A stretch of 64,000 nt of DNA from contig NZ_QQBJ01000003.1 of assembly GCF_003347205.1 (NCBI RefSeq), positions 310,001 through 374,000 of the forward strand, in the 5' to 3' direction. Both the position numbers and the translations under genes were made by a program. This stretch comes from Mycolicibacterium moriokaense. GTDB lineage: Bacteria; Actinomycetota; Actinomycetes; Mycobacteriales; Mycobacteriaceae. This document shows, piece by piece, positions 51,531 through 60,237 of this stretch. Every line of letters starts with the position of its first letter. Within the stretch, counting starts at the first letter, position 1. The notes under the pieces are model-generated. The model was not told the origin of the DNA and did no database searches. It saw nothing but the letters and a program-made list of their open reading frames with translations.

Positions 51531-51541
51531 GGGCTGCGGCG

Positions 51542-52564
51542 TCAGACGGTCAGCAGTGTCTTGATGGCGCGCCTCTCGTCCATCGCCGCGTATCCCTGCG
51601 CCGCTTCGTCCAGGGGCAGCGTCAGGTCGAACACCTTGCCGGGGTCAATCTCGCGGTCCCATATCCGTCGAATCAGATCGGGCAGGAAACGCCGCACAGG
51701 TGCGGGACCGCCGTGCAGGTGTACCGCGGAGAAGAAGACTTCCTCGCCGGGAAGCTCGACGCCGTGGGCCACGCCGACGTAGCCGACATGCCCGCCCGGC
51801 CGTGCGCTGCGGATGGCCTGCATCATGGATTCCTGGGTGCCCACCGCCTCGACAACGCTATGCGCGCCTAGGCCGTTGGTCATCTCCTTGATCTTTGCGA
51901 CGCCCTCGTCGCCGCGTTCTTCGACGATGTCGGTGGCGCCGTAGAAGCGCGCGAGCTCCTGGCGGTCGGCGTGCCTCGACATCGCTATTATGCGTTCTGC
52001 ACCAAGCTGTTTGGCGGCCAGGACCGCCATCAGGCCAACCGCTCCGTCGCCCACGACCACCACCGTCTTGCCGGGTCCGGCCTCGGCGGCAACGGCGCCG
52101 AACCACCCGGTGCCGAGCACATCGGAGGCGGCCAGCAGGGACGGGATCAGCGCCGGCTCCGGATCTGCGGGAGTGACGACCAGTGTGCCGTCCGCCAAGG
52201 GGATGCGTGCCAGTTCGGCTTGCGTACCGACGGCGGCGCCCATCAGAACGGCTTGAACGCAACGGCTTTGATATCCAGCACGGCAGATCTCACACGTGTT
52301 GTCGGAGGCGAAGAACGAACCGACAACGAAGTCGCCCACTGCGACGTTCTTCACCTCGGACCCGACATCCTCGACGCGTCCGACGTACTCGTGCCCCATC
52401 ACCTGGCGATCGACCTGCTCGACTCCGCGATACGGCCACAGGTCCGATCCGCACACGCAGGTTGCAGCCAGACGGATGACTGCATCCGTCGGCTCGATGA
52501 TCTGTGGGTCCTCGCGGTCCTCGATTCGGACATCACCGGGCGCATGCATCACCACACCCCGCAT
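51542..52564 (-). CDS. Zinc-dependent alcohol dehydrogenase (MDR family)
   Basis: 340 residues from ATG 52564 (GGAGG eight bases upstream). Catalytic zinc ligands are Cys in ATCVCGSDLW and His/Glu in MGHEYVGRVEDVG. The structural-zinc region is partly reduced (SDNTCEICRAGYQSRCVQ, four Cys present). The cofactor fold is TVVVVGDGAVGLMAVLAAKQLGA. It oxidises alcohols with NAD(P). It is convergent with the P450 gene, with 11 bases between stops. It is the only gene on this strand before the cupin at 52604, so it may be co-transcribed with cupin and MFS (39 bases gap). Confidence 0.86.
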   Translation of the reverse strand: MRGVVMHAPGDVRIEDREDPQIIEPTDAVIRLAATCVCGSDLWPYRGVEQVDRQVMGHEYVGRVEDVGSEVKNVAVGDFVVGSFFASDNTCEICRAGYQSRCVQAVLMGAAVGTQAELARIPLADGTLVVTPADPEPALIPSLLAASDVLGTGWFGAVAAEAGPGKTVVVVGDGAVGLMAVLAAKQLGAERIIAMSRHADRQELARFYGATDIVEERGDEGVAKIKEMTNGLGAHSVVEAVGTQESMMQAIRSARPGGHVGYVGVAHGVELPGEEVFFSAVHLHGGPAPVRRFLPDLIRRIWDREIDPGKVFDLTLPLDEAAQGYAAMDERRAIKTLLTV

Positions 52565-52603
52565 CACCAACTCCTCCCTATGTCTGTAGCGTCCCGTGAC
52601 GGA

Positions 52604-53092
52604 TCAGCCGCGGTACTGCTCGTCGGTCACCTGCTCCAGCCAATCGACGGGCCGGCCGTCCACGAAGGACTGGATTGCGATGTGCGTCATCGTCGTCTCG
52701 TTCGTCGCGCCATGCCAGTGCTTGACGCCCGGCCGGGTCCAGATCACGTCTCCGACACCGATGTCCTGTCGTTGGCCGCCCCACTCCTGTACCCACCCGG
52801 TACCCGACGTGACGATCAGAGTCTGGCCGCCGGGGTGGGTGTGCCACGCGGTACGGGCGCACGGGGTGAACGAGACCTCGGCCGAACTGAAGTCGCGGGA
52901 CTCATTGGTATCGAAGAGCGGCTTAACCCTGACCTCGCCCGTGAAGGTCTCGGCGGGTCCGCGCGAGGCCGAGCGAGAACCGTCGCGCGAGATTTCCAGG
53001 CCCTCGCCCCCGCCGCCCGCCGGGGCGGCCTTGGCCAGGCCGAGCGGCACGAATGCGCCCAACAAAAATGCCATCCTCATCATCGTTCGCAT
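52604..53092 (-). CDS. Exported cupin domain protein
   Basis: 162 residues. A short hydrophobic N-terminus ([21 protein letters not shown]) looks like a signal peptide. The cupin barrel shows motif 1 [19 protein letters not shown] (two His and downstream residues) and motif 2 [20 protein letters not shown], the metal-ligand set of small cupins such as the carboxymuconolactone decarboxylase-associated type. The function is unknown. Its first 13 bases overlap the 3' end of the MFS gene, so the two are co-translated. Confidence 0.8.
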   Translation of the reverse strand: MRTMMRMAFLLGAFVPLGLAKAAPAGGGGEGLEISRDGSRSASRGPAETFTGEVRVKPLFDTNESRDFSSAEVSFTPCARTAWHTHPGGQTLIVTSGTGWVQEWGGQRQDIGVGDVIWTRPGVKHWHGATNETTMTHIAIQSFVDGRPVDWLEQVTDEQYRG

Positions 53093-54510
53093 AGTTCATC
53101 TCCTCCTTCTGAGCTATCTGTCTCCCCGGTCCGCATACCCCAGCCAACGGCTGCGGCTGCAATGGCGCCAACCGCCGCGGCGGTCGACAGAGCCACTGTC
53201 ATACCCGTTGTGAATCCTGCTGAACTTGTCAGCAAGGCACCGAACACCGCGATGGCCACTGCGCCGCCGATCTGCCGGCTCGTGTTGAACACTCCACTTG
53301 CGGTGCCTGCAAGGTGAATGGGCACGGAGTGCATCAGGACCGCTGTGGTGGCAGGCATCACCAGTGGGCCGACGATGCCGACAAGCACCAGTAGCGTGGC
53401 GATCACCCAGATCGATGACCCGCCGATCGTGCAGATCAACGACGCCAGGCCGGACGACATGAGCAGCAGGCCGGCCATGACGGGTTTCTTGGGCCCGGTC
53501 AGGTCCACCAGCCGCGGCGCCAGCGGTGTCAGGATCAGACCGACCAGGGCCATCGGGAGGAAGACAAGACCCGTTTCCAGCGACGACAACCCCCGCGCCT
53601 GCTGCAGATAAATGCTGAAGAGGAACGGCGCGCCGTAGAAGCCCACCATGAAGGCGAAGCCGACAGCCACCGACGTGGTAACAATGCGGGACCGGAAAAG
53701 GGCAGGCGGCACCATCGGGTGGCGCACCCGCGTTTGCGCAGCCGCGAAAGCGAGCCCGAGAACCAGCGCAGCCACCAGCGCCGCGACTACGGACGGCGCC
53801 GACAAACCGGCGCTTCCCGCTTCGATCGCGCCGTAGGTCAGAGAGGCCATTGCGAGAAGACCCGTGGTCTGACCGAGCCAGTCGAACGGCGCTGGTTGAT
53901 GCGGTGAGCGCGGGGACCGCATGAGCAAAGCGAGCGCAACGACTCCGACCGGGATGTTCACCAAGAAGATCCACCGCCAGCTGGCCAAACTCAGCAGCCC
54001 ACCGAAGAACGGACCCGCCGCCGCGGCGACCGCACCGCCGACAGACCACATGGCCAGCGCCCGTGCCCGCTCGGCGGATTCGGAGTAGTTGTGCCGAATC
54101 AACGCCATCGACGACGGCATCATGGCCGCGGCCCCGACACCCTGCGCGAAGCGGGCGGCGACAAGCATCGCCAGTGTCGACGCTGCCCCGCATGCGGCCG
54201 AGGCGATGATGAAGATCCCCAGCCCAGCGCCGAATGTGCGTTTGGCGCCGATGCGGTCGGACATTGCGCCCGCCGACAGCAGCAGCGCAGCGAACATCAG
54301 CGTGTAGCCGTCGACGACCCACTGCTGGCCTGCGATACCTCCGCCCACCGCACTTCGGATCGAAGGGAGAGCGACGTTGACGATCGTGGCGTCCAAGGTG
54401 ACGACGAACATGCCCAACACCGAAACCGCCAACACCGAAACCGGGCGGTTCGTCGCCGAACGCCCATCGCGGTGGGCTCCTCTTCGGAGGAGGGCATTCG
54501 ACGATGTCAT
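53080..54510 (-). CDS. MFS drug/metabolite exporter, DHA2 (EmrB/QacA) type
   Basis: 476 residues with about 14 predicted helices. [29 protein letters not shown] is the motif D1 region of the DHA2 family. [31 protein letters not shown] is motif A, and [19 protein letters not shown] is the usual next signature. It would export hydrophobic compounds by proton antiport. It is coupled to the cupin gene and divergent from an MmyB-type regulator; a palindrome at 54559-54578 lies between them. Confidence 0.87.
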   Translation of the reverse strand: MTSSNALLRRGAHRDGRSATNRPVSVLAVSVLGMFVVTLDATIVNVALPSIRSAVGGGIAGQQWVVDGYTLMFAALLLSAGAMSDRIGAKRTFGAGLGIFIIASAACGAASTLAMLVAARFAQGVGAAAMMPSSMALIRHNYSESAERARALAMWSVGGAVAAAAGPFFGGLLSLASWRWIFLVNIPVGVVALALLMRSPRSPHQPAPFDWLGQTTGLLAMASLTYGAIEAGSAGLSAPSVVAALVAALVLGLAFAAAQTRVRHPMVPPALFRSRIVTTSVAVGFAFMVGFYGAPFLFSIYLQQARGLSSLETGLVFLPMALVGLILTPLAPRLVDLTGPKKPVMAGLLLMSSGLASLICTIGGSSIWVIATLLVLVGIVGPLVMPATTAVLMHSVPIHLAGTASGVFNTSRQIGGAVAIAVFGALLTSSAGFTTGMTVALSTAAAVGAIAAAAVGWGMRTGETDSSEGGDELCER

Positions 54511-54558
54511 GTCTTCACCAAAGCGCCGATCCGCGCTCGGTGGCAGTCACAGGTTTTA

Positions 54559-54578
54559 GGGGTACTGGCAGTAACCCC
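54559..54578. promoter_or_regulatory. Probable operator of the MmyB-type regulator
   Basis: GGGGT-ACT-GGC-AGT-A-ACCCC is an imperfect inverted repeat in the 101-base gap between the exporter (start 54510) and the regulator (start 54612). Position and symmetry suggest joint control of both. Confidence 0.5.
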
Positions 54579-54611
54579 CTGGGCCGCGCGCACCGGCCTA
54601 GCCTGAAGGAC

Positions 54612-55508
54612 GTGGCAGCGCAACGAGGAGTCGGTGACGACATCCGGCAGTTTTTGACGTCGCGCCGCGGTCGCCTCACGCCGCAACAAGCCGGATTACT
54701 CCACTATGGCGGCCGCCGACGCGTCAGCGGGCTACGACGAGAAGAAGTCGCGATGCTGGCGGGAATCAGCGTCGAGTACTACACCCGCTTGGAACGTGGC
54801 AACGCCCGCGGCGTCTCCGACGAGGTCGTTGACGGCGTCGCACGCGCACTGCATCTCGATGACATCGAACGCACTCATCTCGTCGATCTGGTGCGGACTG
54901 CGAACGCCTCCCCCGCCGCCGTCAGACGACGAAAACCCACGACGATGCGAGTGCGGCCGCAACTGCAACAGCTACTCGACGGCATGACAGATGCCGCGGC
55001 GTTCGTGCGCAACGGACGCCTTGATGTGCTGTCGACGAACTATCTTGGCCGAGCGCTGTATTCGTCGGCCTTCGACGATTCGGTGCGACCGGTCAACCTC
55101 GCACGCTTCGTCTTCCTCAACCCTGAGGCCACGGCGTTCTATCGCGACTGGACCGGCATAGCCCGCGATGCCGTGGGCAGCCTGCGAACAGAAGCGGGAC
55201 AGCACCCGAGCGACCCCGCGTTGTCCGAGTTGATCGGCGAACTGTCGATTCGCAGCGAACCTTTCAGACAGTTATGGGCTCTTCACGATGTGAAGTACTA
55301 CCGCAGCGGCCTGCAACCCTTCCATCACCCGATCATCGGGGACCTCGACCTGCACTACGACGCCTTGGAAGTCGCCGCTGACCCGGGTTTGACGATCGTC
55401 GCCTACACGGCCGCACCCGGTTCCGCCGCGGCGCGAGCATTGACGACTCTCGGGTCGTGGAACGTGTCCGAAGATCAGGGCAGACCGGTCACCACCGACG
55501 GGTTGTAG
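54612..55508 (+). CDS. XRE family regulator with MmyB-like ligand domain
   Basis: 298 residues from GTG 54612 (GAAGG close upstream). The N-terminal XRE HTH spans about 10-70: [64 protein letters not shown]. The C-terminal PAS-like MmyB domain has [31 protein letters not shown] and [27 protein letters not shown]. Such proteins bind fatty acid-like or other small ligands and usually control an adjacent exporter or oxidoreductase. Its end overlaps the convergent cutinase gene by 34 bases. Confidence 0.85.
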   Translation: MAAQRGVGDDIRQFLTSRRGRLTPQQAGLLHYGGRRRVSGLRREEVAMLAGISVEYYTRLERGNARGVSDEVVDGVARALHLDDIERTHLVDLVRTANASPAAVRRRKPTTMRVRPQLQQLLDGMTDAAAFVRNGRLDVLSTNYLGRALYSSAFDDSVRPVNLARFVFLNPEATAFYRDWTGIARDAVGSLRTEAGQHPSDPALSELIGELSIRSEPFRQLWALHDVKYYRSGLQPFHHPIIGDLDLHYDALEVAADPGLTIVAYTAAPGSAAARALTTLGSWNVSEDQGRPVTTDGL

Positions 55509-56371
55509 CCCGTAGCCGTCGGGTCGTAGCCCGGCGTGGACGGGTAATCAGGCGTCTGCGCGCCATAGCCGGGCGGCATGTGCTGGGACCCCGGCGGCGT
55601 CGATGCGTACCCCGGAAACTGGCTGTATCCCGGAGCCTGCCCATAGCCCGGCACCGTCAGGCTGGTCCCGGCCAACAACTTGGACGCGGCGAAAGCCGCC
55701 GCCTGCGTGGTGTACGCGGGGACATAGCCCTCGGTGTGCCCGCTCCACTCGTTGCCCGGACCCGCGTGACAGATCGGGTCGGCGGGGTTGCACAGGTCGA
55801 TCGCCTTACCGGAGAACAGCGCGCTCTGGGATGGCAGCACGTCGCCCGCGCGGTTGGCGAAATTGCCGAAGGTGGCCACCGCCGCGACATTGTCCGCCAG
55901 GGAAGGCGGTAGCGGATCGCCCCACGTGATGCCGCCGATGGGAATGCCGGAAACGATGTTGACGACGTTCGCGCCCTGGGAGTAGCCGCCCAACACGATC
56001 ATGGTGTTCGGGCATGAGGCCACGGTGGATTTGATGTGGGAGATCGCATCCTTGGCGCCGTCGCCGCCGTGCAGTTGCAGCTTTCCGGCGTTGTAGTCCA
56101 CCGCGTAGGTGTCGATGTTCAGACCGGGAGCCTGCTTGCGCAGCGAGTCGGCGAAGGCATCTCCGACACGGCCCATTCCTTTGGGCTCGTCCGTGCCCCG
56201 GGCGAACACCACCTCGGCGTCCGCGCAGTCGGCGGCGGACGCGACGGGCATCGCATACGGGGCGGCGTCCAGAGCGACGGCACAGAACAGCGCTGCAACG
56301 CTCAGCGCGACCCGACTGCCGGCCGATCGCGTACGTGCCGCCCGTGGGCTACGCCAGCAATGACGAGACAT
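55475..56371 (-). CDS. Secreted cutinase family serine esterase with C-terminal PGY repeats
   Basis: 298 residues. The signal peptide runs to about residue 46 (AMPVASA). The alpha/beta hydrolase triad is Ser in [12 protein letters not shown] (about 130), Asp in [11 protein letters not shown] and His in [10 protein letters not shown]. Four Cys ([30 protein letters not shown]) fit the two cutinase disulfides. The C-terminal ~60 residues carry irregular Pro-Gly-Tyr repeats ([17 protein letters not shown]) not needed for catalysis, perhaps for cell-wall association. Mycobacterial relatives (Culp) are lipases or phospholipases. Confidence 0.87.
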   Translation of the reverse strand: MSRHCWRSPRAARTRSAGSRVALSVAALFCAVALDAAPYAMPVASAADCADAEVVFARGTDEPKGMGRVGDAFADSLRKQAPGLNIDTYAVDYNAGKLQLHGGDGAKDAISHIKSTVASCPNTMIVLGGYSQGANVVNIVSGIPIGGITWGDPLPPSLADNVAAVATFGNFANRAGDVLPSQSALFSGKAIDLCNPADPICHAGPGNEWSGHTEGYVPAYTTQAAAFAASKLLAGTSLTVPGYGQAPGYSQFPGYASTPPGSQHMPPGYGAQTPDYPSTPGYDPTATGYNPSVVTGLP

Positions 56372-56618
56372 GACACAGAATCTACTCGTATCCAGGACAA
56401 ATGGAACTTCTGCGCTTTCTGACGCGCGCGTCAGCGAATTCGCGGCGACAAAGAAACAGGTCAGGGACGCGCATCACGCGCCGCCGTGTTTGGCAAAGGG
56501 CCATTCCGAGGATGCCCCGATTCGGTTTCGCGCGGCGCAATACCCTGAGCCGGGCGGGCCGGCCCGCGAAAACGCTCGATTCGGTCCTGAAGGTCTGAGC
56601 ATCTAGAAGGGAACCCCG
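56372..56618. other. Divergent intergenic region with a 14-bp palindrome
   Basis: Non-coding, and it must hold promoters for the cutinase (minus) and BKACE (plus) genes. GCGGGCCGGCCCGC (56554-56567) is a perfect palindrome lying just after a plus-strand TACCCT box (56541-56546). It could be an operator or simply GC-rich symmetry. Confidence 0.35.
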
Positions 56619-57509
56619 TTGGACCCGGTCATCATCGAATGCGCGATCAACGGTGTCACGTCCAAGCTCACCAACCCCCATGTGCCCGTTGCTCCTCCGG
56701 AGATCACCGAAGACGCACTCGCCTGCATCGAGGCAGGCGCGGCGATCATCCACAATCACATCGATCTCTCCGGTGTCAGCGTTGAACGCGCCGTCGAGCG
56801 ATATCTCGAAGCGTGGCGGCCGGTGCTCGATGCTCGGCCCGACGCCTTGCTGTATCCGACGATCCATTTCGATGGTCGCGGCTCGTGTTCCTATGAGCAC
56901 CTGATCGCACTGGCCGCAGCGGGTATGCGTATCGGAATCACCGACCCGGGCTCAGTGAACCTGGGCGGCAGTGACGCCGAGGGCCTACCTCTGGGCGGCT
57001 TCGTGTACAGCAACTCCTTCGACGTGATTCGCCGCGCCTTCGACATCTGCCGTGAAGGACTTCTCGGCCCGAGCCTGGCGATCTACGAACCGGGCTTCCT
57101 GCGAGCCACCCTCGCGTGGTGGCGCGCGGGCCGATTGCCGGCCGGCGCCATGATCAAGCTGTATTTCTCGACCGAACACGGTTACCTCGGAGCGCCCTTC
57201 GGGCTGCCCCCGACCGAACGCGCTTTCGACGCATACCTCGAGGTGCTCAGCGGGTGCGAGATACCGTGGGCCGTCTCAATCGTCGGCGGAGACCTCTGCG
57301 GAGATCGCCTTGCAGGGCTGGCGCTCGAACGCGGCGGGAACCTTCACGTGGGACTCGAGTTCTACGGCGGCGATCGCACACCGACGAATGTCGAACTGGT
57401 GACCGAAGCCGTGGCGCTGTGCGAACGGTTTTCTCGGCCGATCGCAACGCCCGATCAGGCTGCCCAGATCCTCGGATTGCCACGAGGCCGGAGCGCAGCA
57501 TTGCGGTAG
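56619..57509 (+). CDS. Beta-keto acid cleavage enzyme (BKACE, DUF849) family protein
   Basis: 296 residues from TTG 56619, with AAGGGA upstream; no better ATG exists. The TIM-barrel start IIECAINGVTSKLTNPHVPVAPPEIT leads to the zinc motif AAIIHNHIDLSG (His-x-His). GMRIGITDPGS and NLHVGLEFYGG (late Glu near the metal site in the family) follow. The family condenses or cleaves beta-keto acids with acetyl-CoA. Only about half of BKACE members have assigned substrates, so no substrate is given. It is separated from the convergent small Cys-rich gene by three bases. Confidence 0.82.
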   Translation: MDPVIIECAINGVTSKLTNPHVPVAPPEITEDALACIEAGAAIIHNHIDLSGVSVERAVERYLEAWRPVLDARPDALLYPTIHFDGRGSCSYEHLIALAAAGMRIGITDPGSVNLGGSDAEGLPLGGFVYSNSFDVIRRAFDICREGLLGPSLAIYEPGFLRATLAWWRAGRLPAGAMIKLYFSTEHGYLGAPFGLPPTERAFDAYLEVLSGCEIPWAVSIVGGDLCGDRLAGLALERGGNLHVGLEFYGGDRTPTNVELVTEAVALCERFSRPIATPDQAAQILGLPRGRSAALR

Positions 57510-57512
57510 CGG

Positions 57513-57701
57513 TCAGGTCCAGCTTTGATACTCCACGCAGATGCAGGGGTGGTCCGCGTAGGACATGTCGTGGCACGCGCCCTGCCCTCGCGCGGCGTCT
57601 TCACGCGCCTTGGTGTGCTCTTCCCCGAGATGCACGTCCAAGTCATGGTCCTCTTTCGGGTGACCGCAGACCTTGCAGTACGCCGATGTCGCTTCCGTCA
57701 T
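57513..57701 (-). CDS. Small Cys/His-rich protein, possible zinc-binding
   Basis: 62 residues from ATG 57701, with GAAGGACGAG upstream. Cys at 9, 12, 43, 53 and 55 and His at 14, 19, 24, 29, 44 and 51: YCKVCGHPKEDHDLDVHLGEEH and ACHDMSYADHPCICVEYQ. The CxxC plus CxC layout fits a zinc ribbon or zinc-binding knuckle. No family is recognised. It lies tail-to-tail with the BKACE gene and upstream of the FadD15-like ligase on the same strand with a 116-base gap, probably separately expressed. Confidence 0.65.
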   Translation of the reverse strand: MTEATSAYCKVCGHPKEDHDLDVHLGEEHTKAREDAARGQGACHDMSYADHPCICVEYQSWT

Positions 57702-57817
57702 CTCTCGTCCTTCCCCACGGGTAGGGCGGACGCTACTGCCGGTACGAGGGTCCGCGTCAGATCCAATGGCCCTTGCTCACAGTGTCATTGGTCCCCCGTG
57801 GGGCGGAACGAATCCGC

Positions 57818-59629
57818 TCAGGAGTAGAACGAGTCGAGCACTTCTTGGTTCTGCTCCTCGACGACCGAACGCTTGACCTTCAGCGAGGGTGTCAGCTCAC
57901 CACCCTCTATGGACAGCTCGTGGTCGAGAAGCGCCCACTTCTTGATGGTCTCCCACCGGTTCAGCTCCGAATTGAGCTTGTCCACGTACTCGCCGACCAT
58001 GTCGCGCACCGCATCCGACTTCACCAGATCCGCGTAGGACTCACCGCCGAGGCGGTGCTCCCCGGCCCACTCGGACAACGCATCGGGGTCCAGCGTTATC
58101 AATGCGACACAGAAATTACGAGATTCGCCGAAGACCAGGATGTGACTCGCGTACGGACACAGCGCCATGAACTTGCCCTCGATCGCAGGCGGCGCAACGT
58201 ATTTCCCGCCCGAGGTCTTGAACAACTCCTTGATCCGACCGGTGATCGTCAGGAAGCCATCGTCGTCCAGCTGCCCTTTGTCACCGGTGCGCAGCCAACC
58301 GTCCCGGGTCAGCGTCTCCGCCGTCTTGTCGGGCAGGTTGTGGTAGCCGTCCATCACGCACGGTCCCCGCAGTTGCACCTCGCCGTCGTCGGCGATGCGC
58401 ACCGACGTGCCTTCGAACACCCGCCCGACCGTGCCGAGCTTGTAGTCGTCGGGCCGGTTGATGAACGCGCCGGCAGCGGTCTCGGTCAGGCCGTAGCCCT
58501 CTAGTATCAGCAGGCCCGCGGCGTGGAACCACTCGGCTATGTCGCGGTTCAGCGGGGCGGAACCGGAAATGAAGAACTTGATCCGTCCGCCGAACACGTC
58601 GCGCACCTTGCTGAAGACCAAGCGGTCGAACAGGCCGTGGGCGACCTTCAGCGGCAACGGAACTCCCCTGCCGGCGAGCCGGTAGCGGTCCACCTCACGC
58701 CCCACGAAGAAGGCGGCGCTGAACAGCTTCTCCTTCACGCCCTCCTGCGAGGTGACGACCCGAGCGTGAGCCTTCTCGAAGATGCGCGGGGCTGCGCCCA
58801 TGAACGTCGGCTTGACCTCAGCCATGTTCGGAACGATCTTGTCCACGCGGCCGTCGATCGCGCTGGCGAAGCCGCACGCCAGCTGGGCCGCGATCAAGAC
58901 CTTGCCGAACGCATGGGCCATCGGCAGCCACAACAATTGCAGGTCGTCTTCGTGCAAGATGCCGAAGTCGGCGATCGTGGCACCCTCATACACCCACGCC
59001 CGGTGGGACAACCTCACGCCCTTGGGTTTGCCGGTCGTGCCCGACGTGTAGATCAGCGTGGCCAGCTTGTCGGGAGTGATCGCTTCCACAGTTGACTGCA
59101 CACACGTCGGGTGATCGGCCAGATATTTCTTCCCGACCTCGGCCAGCTCGGAGAGGGAGGCGACTTGCTCACCGTCGCCCACACCGTCAAAGAGCACCAC
59201 CTTCTCGACGTTCGGCAGGTCGTCGCGCCGTTCTCTCAGCTTCTCCAGTTGCGTCTCGTCCTCGGCAAAGACGACCCGGCAGTCCGAATCGCTCAGGATG
59301 TAGGCAGTGTCGGTCGGGTTGGTGGTGGGATACACCGTGGTCGTCGCCGCTCCGGCGCACATGATCGCCAAATCCGCGACAATCCATTCGTATCTGGTGC
59401 CCGAGGCGATACCGATACGTTGCTCGGGTTGTATGCCCAGCGCCAGCAGCCCGGCCGCCAATTCTTCTACCTGTTGCGCAGCCTCCTGCCACGTGACCGA
59501 TACCCACCGGTCCCCGTCAAGTGTCCGGAACGCCTCCCTGTCAGCGGATTTCCTGACGCGGCCGAAGAACATGGCGGCTACGCTCGCCGGCGTCATCGCC
59601 TGGGTTGTTTCTTTGGTGTCGGTTGACAT
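57818..59629 (-). CDS. Long-chain fatty-acid-CoA ligase, FadD15-like
   Basis: 603 residues from ATG 59629 (CAGGAAG upstream); the frame is open another 141 codons upstream but without a ribosome site, and it overlaps the next gene antisense. The AMP-binding P-loop is LIYTSGTTGKPKGVRLSH. Later motifs are ILEGYGLTETAAG, GDKGQLDDDGFLTITGRIKELFKTSGGKYVAP, and the C-terminal Lys in LTPSLKVKRSVV. It activates fatty acids to acyl-CoA via acyl-AMP at the membrane. Length and motifs match M. tuberculosis FadD15. Confidence 0.87.
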   Translation of the reverse strand: MSTDTKETTQAMTPASVAAMFFGRVRKSADREAFRTLDGDRWVSVTWQEAAQQVEELAAGLLALGIQPEQRIGIASGTRYEWIVADLAIMCAGAATTTVYPTTNPTDTAYILSDSDCRVVFAEDETQLEKLRERRDDLPNVEKVVLFDGVGDGEQVASLSELAEVGKKYLADHPTCVQSTVEAITPDKLATLIYTSGTTGKPKGVRLSHRAWVYEGATIADFGILHEDDLQLLWLPMAHAFGKVLIAAQLACGFASAIDGRVDKIVPNMAEVKPTFMGAAPRIFEKAHARVVTSQEGVKEKLFSAAFFVGREVDRYRLAGRGVPLPLKVAHGLFDRLVFSKVRDVFGGRIKFFISGSAPLNRDIAEWFHAAGLLILEGYGLTETAAGAFINRPDDYKLGTVGRVFEGTSVRIADDGEVQLRGPCVMDGYHNLPDKTAETLTRDGWLRTGDKGQLDDDGFLTITGRIKELFKTSGGKYVAPPAIEGKFMALCPYASHILVFGESRNFCVALITLDPDALSEWAGEHRLGGESYADLVKSDAVRDMVGEYVDKLNSELNRWETIKKWALLDHELSIEGGELTPSLKVKRSVVEEQNQEVLDSFYS

Positions 59630-59745
59630 CGTCGTCTTCCTGCTCGGGCTTGTCGGGTTGTCACACGTGGTGCATGCCGTTGATGTTGCGCGTTTAGTAC
59701 CCAAAGCGGCGGCGTATGACGCCATATGGCACAACAGACACCGGT

Positions 59746-60135
59746 TTACAGCGTTGCGGAGATGGGGCCCTCCGACTGACAGACTGCCTGCGGTGGGTTG
59801 CCGGTGCCAGCGCATCCTCTGCCGGTCGCGATGTATGTCGCGCCCTGTCTGTACGGCTGGTAGAACACTTGCGCCATCAGGATTCCGTTCTGCTGCGCGC
59901 ATTGGCCCGGACCGTCGTCGCCCTGCATTCGGACGCACGCCACAGCCTGATACGCAACGGACTGGTTGCAGGCGGCGGGTGACAGCGTCGCTGTGACCAC
60001 ATTGGTGCCGGACAGCTGGACCACCTGGGGTCCGGTCAGCGTGTACGCGCACGTTGGCGCGGGGTCCGCCTCAGCAGGCACGGCTCCAACAAGCGCGAAC
60101 GCCATCACGGCCGTGAGGACCATCGACCGGGTCAT
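59746..60135 (-). CDS. Small secreted protein with six cysteines
   Basis: 129 residues from ATG 60135 (ATG 60123 is an alternative). The signal peptide MVLTAVMAFALVGAVPAEA is cleaved near residue 24. The mature domain has six Cys (TCAY, AACNQ, VACVR, GQCAQ, RGCAG, AVCQ), enough for three disulfides, and short beta strands (VVQLSGTNVVTATLSP). No family is recognised; mycobacterial exported proteins of this size and Cys count are common. It is upstream of the FadD gene on the same strand with 116 bases between, and no obvious link. Confidence 0.7.
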   Translation of the reverse strand: MTRSMVLTAVMAFALVGAVPAEADPAPTCAYTLTGPQVVQLSGTNVVTATLSPAACNQSVAYQAVACVRMQGDDGPGQCAQQNGILMAQVFYQPYRQGATYIATGRGCAGTGNPPQAVCQSEGPISATL

Positions 60136-60237
60136 CCTCGGATGGTATTCCGCGGCGGGCGTCGGAGCATCGAATGCGTAACGACTGACCACATTTGCAG
60201 GGTCGTGCCCTCCTAGAAAGCGCGCTGCCTATCCGGC

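Noticed and set aside
57762-57810. Inverted repeat CCAATG...CATTGG downstream of the ligase gene as a terminator
   Set aside because: Only 6-bp arms with a long loop; too weak to call.
59632-60052. N-terminal extension of the FadD15-like ligase to codon 60052
   Set aside because: Family homology begins after ATG 59629, which has a ribosome site; the extension overlaps the secreted-protein gene region and is low complexity.
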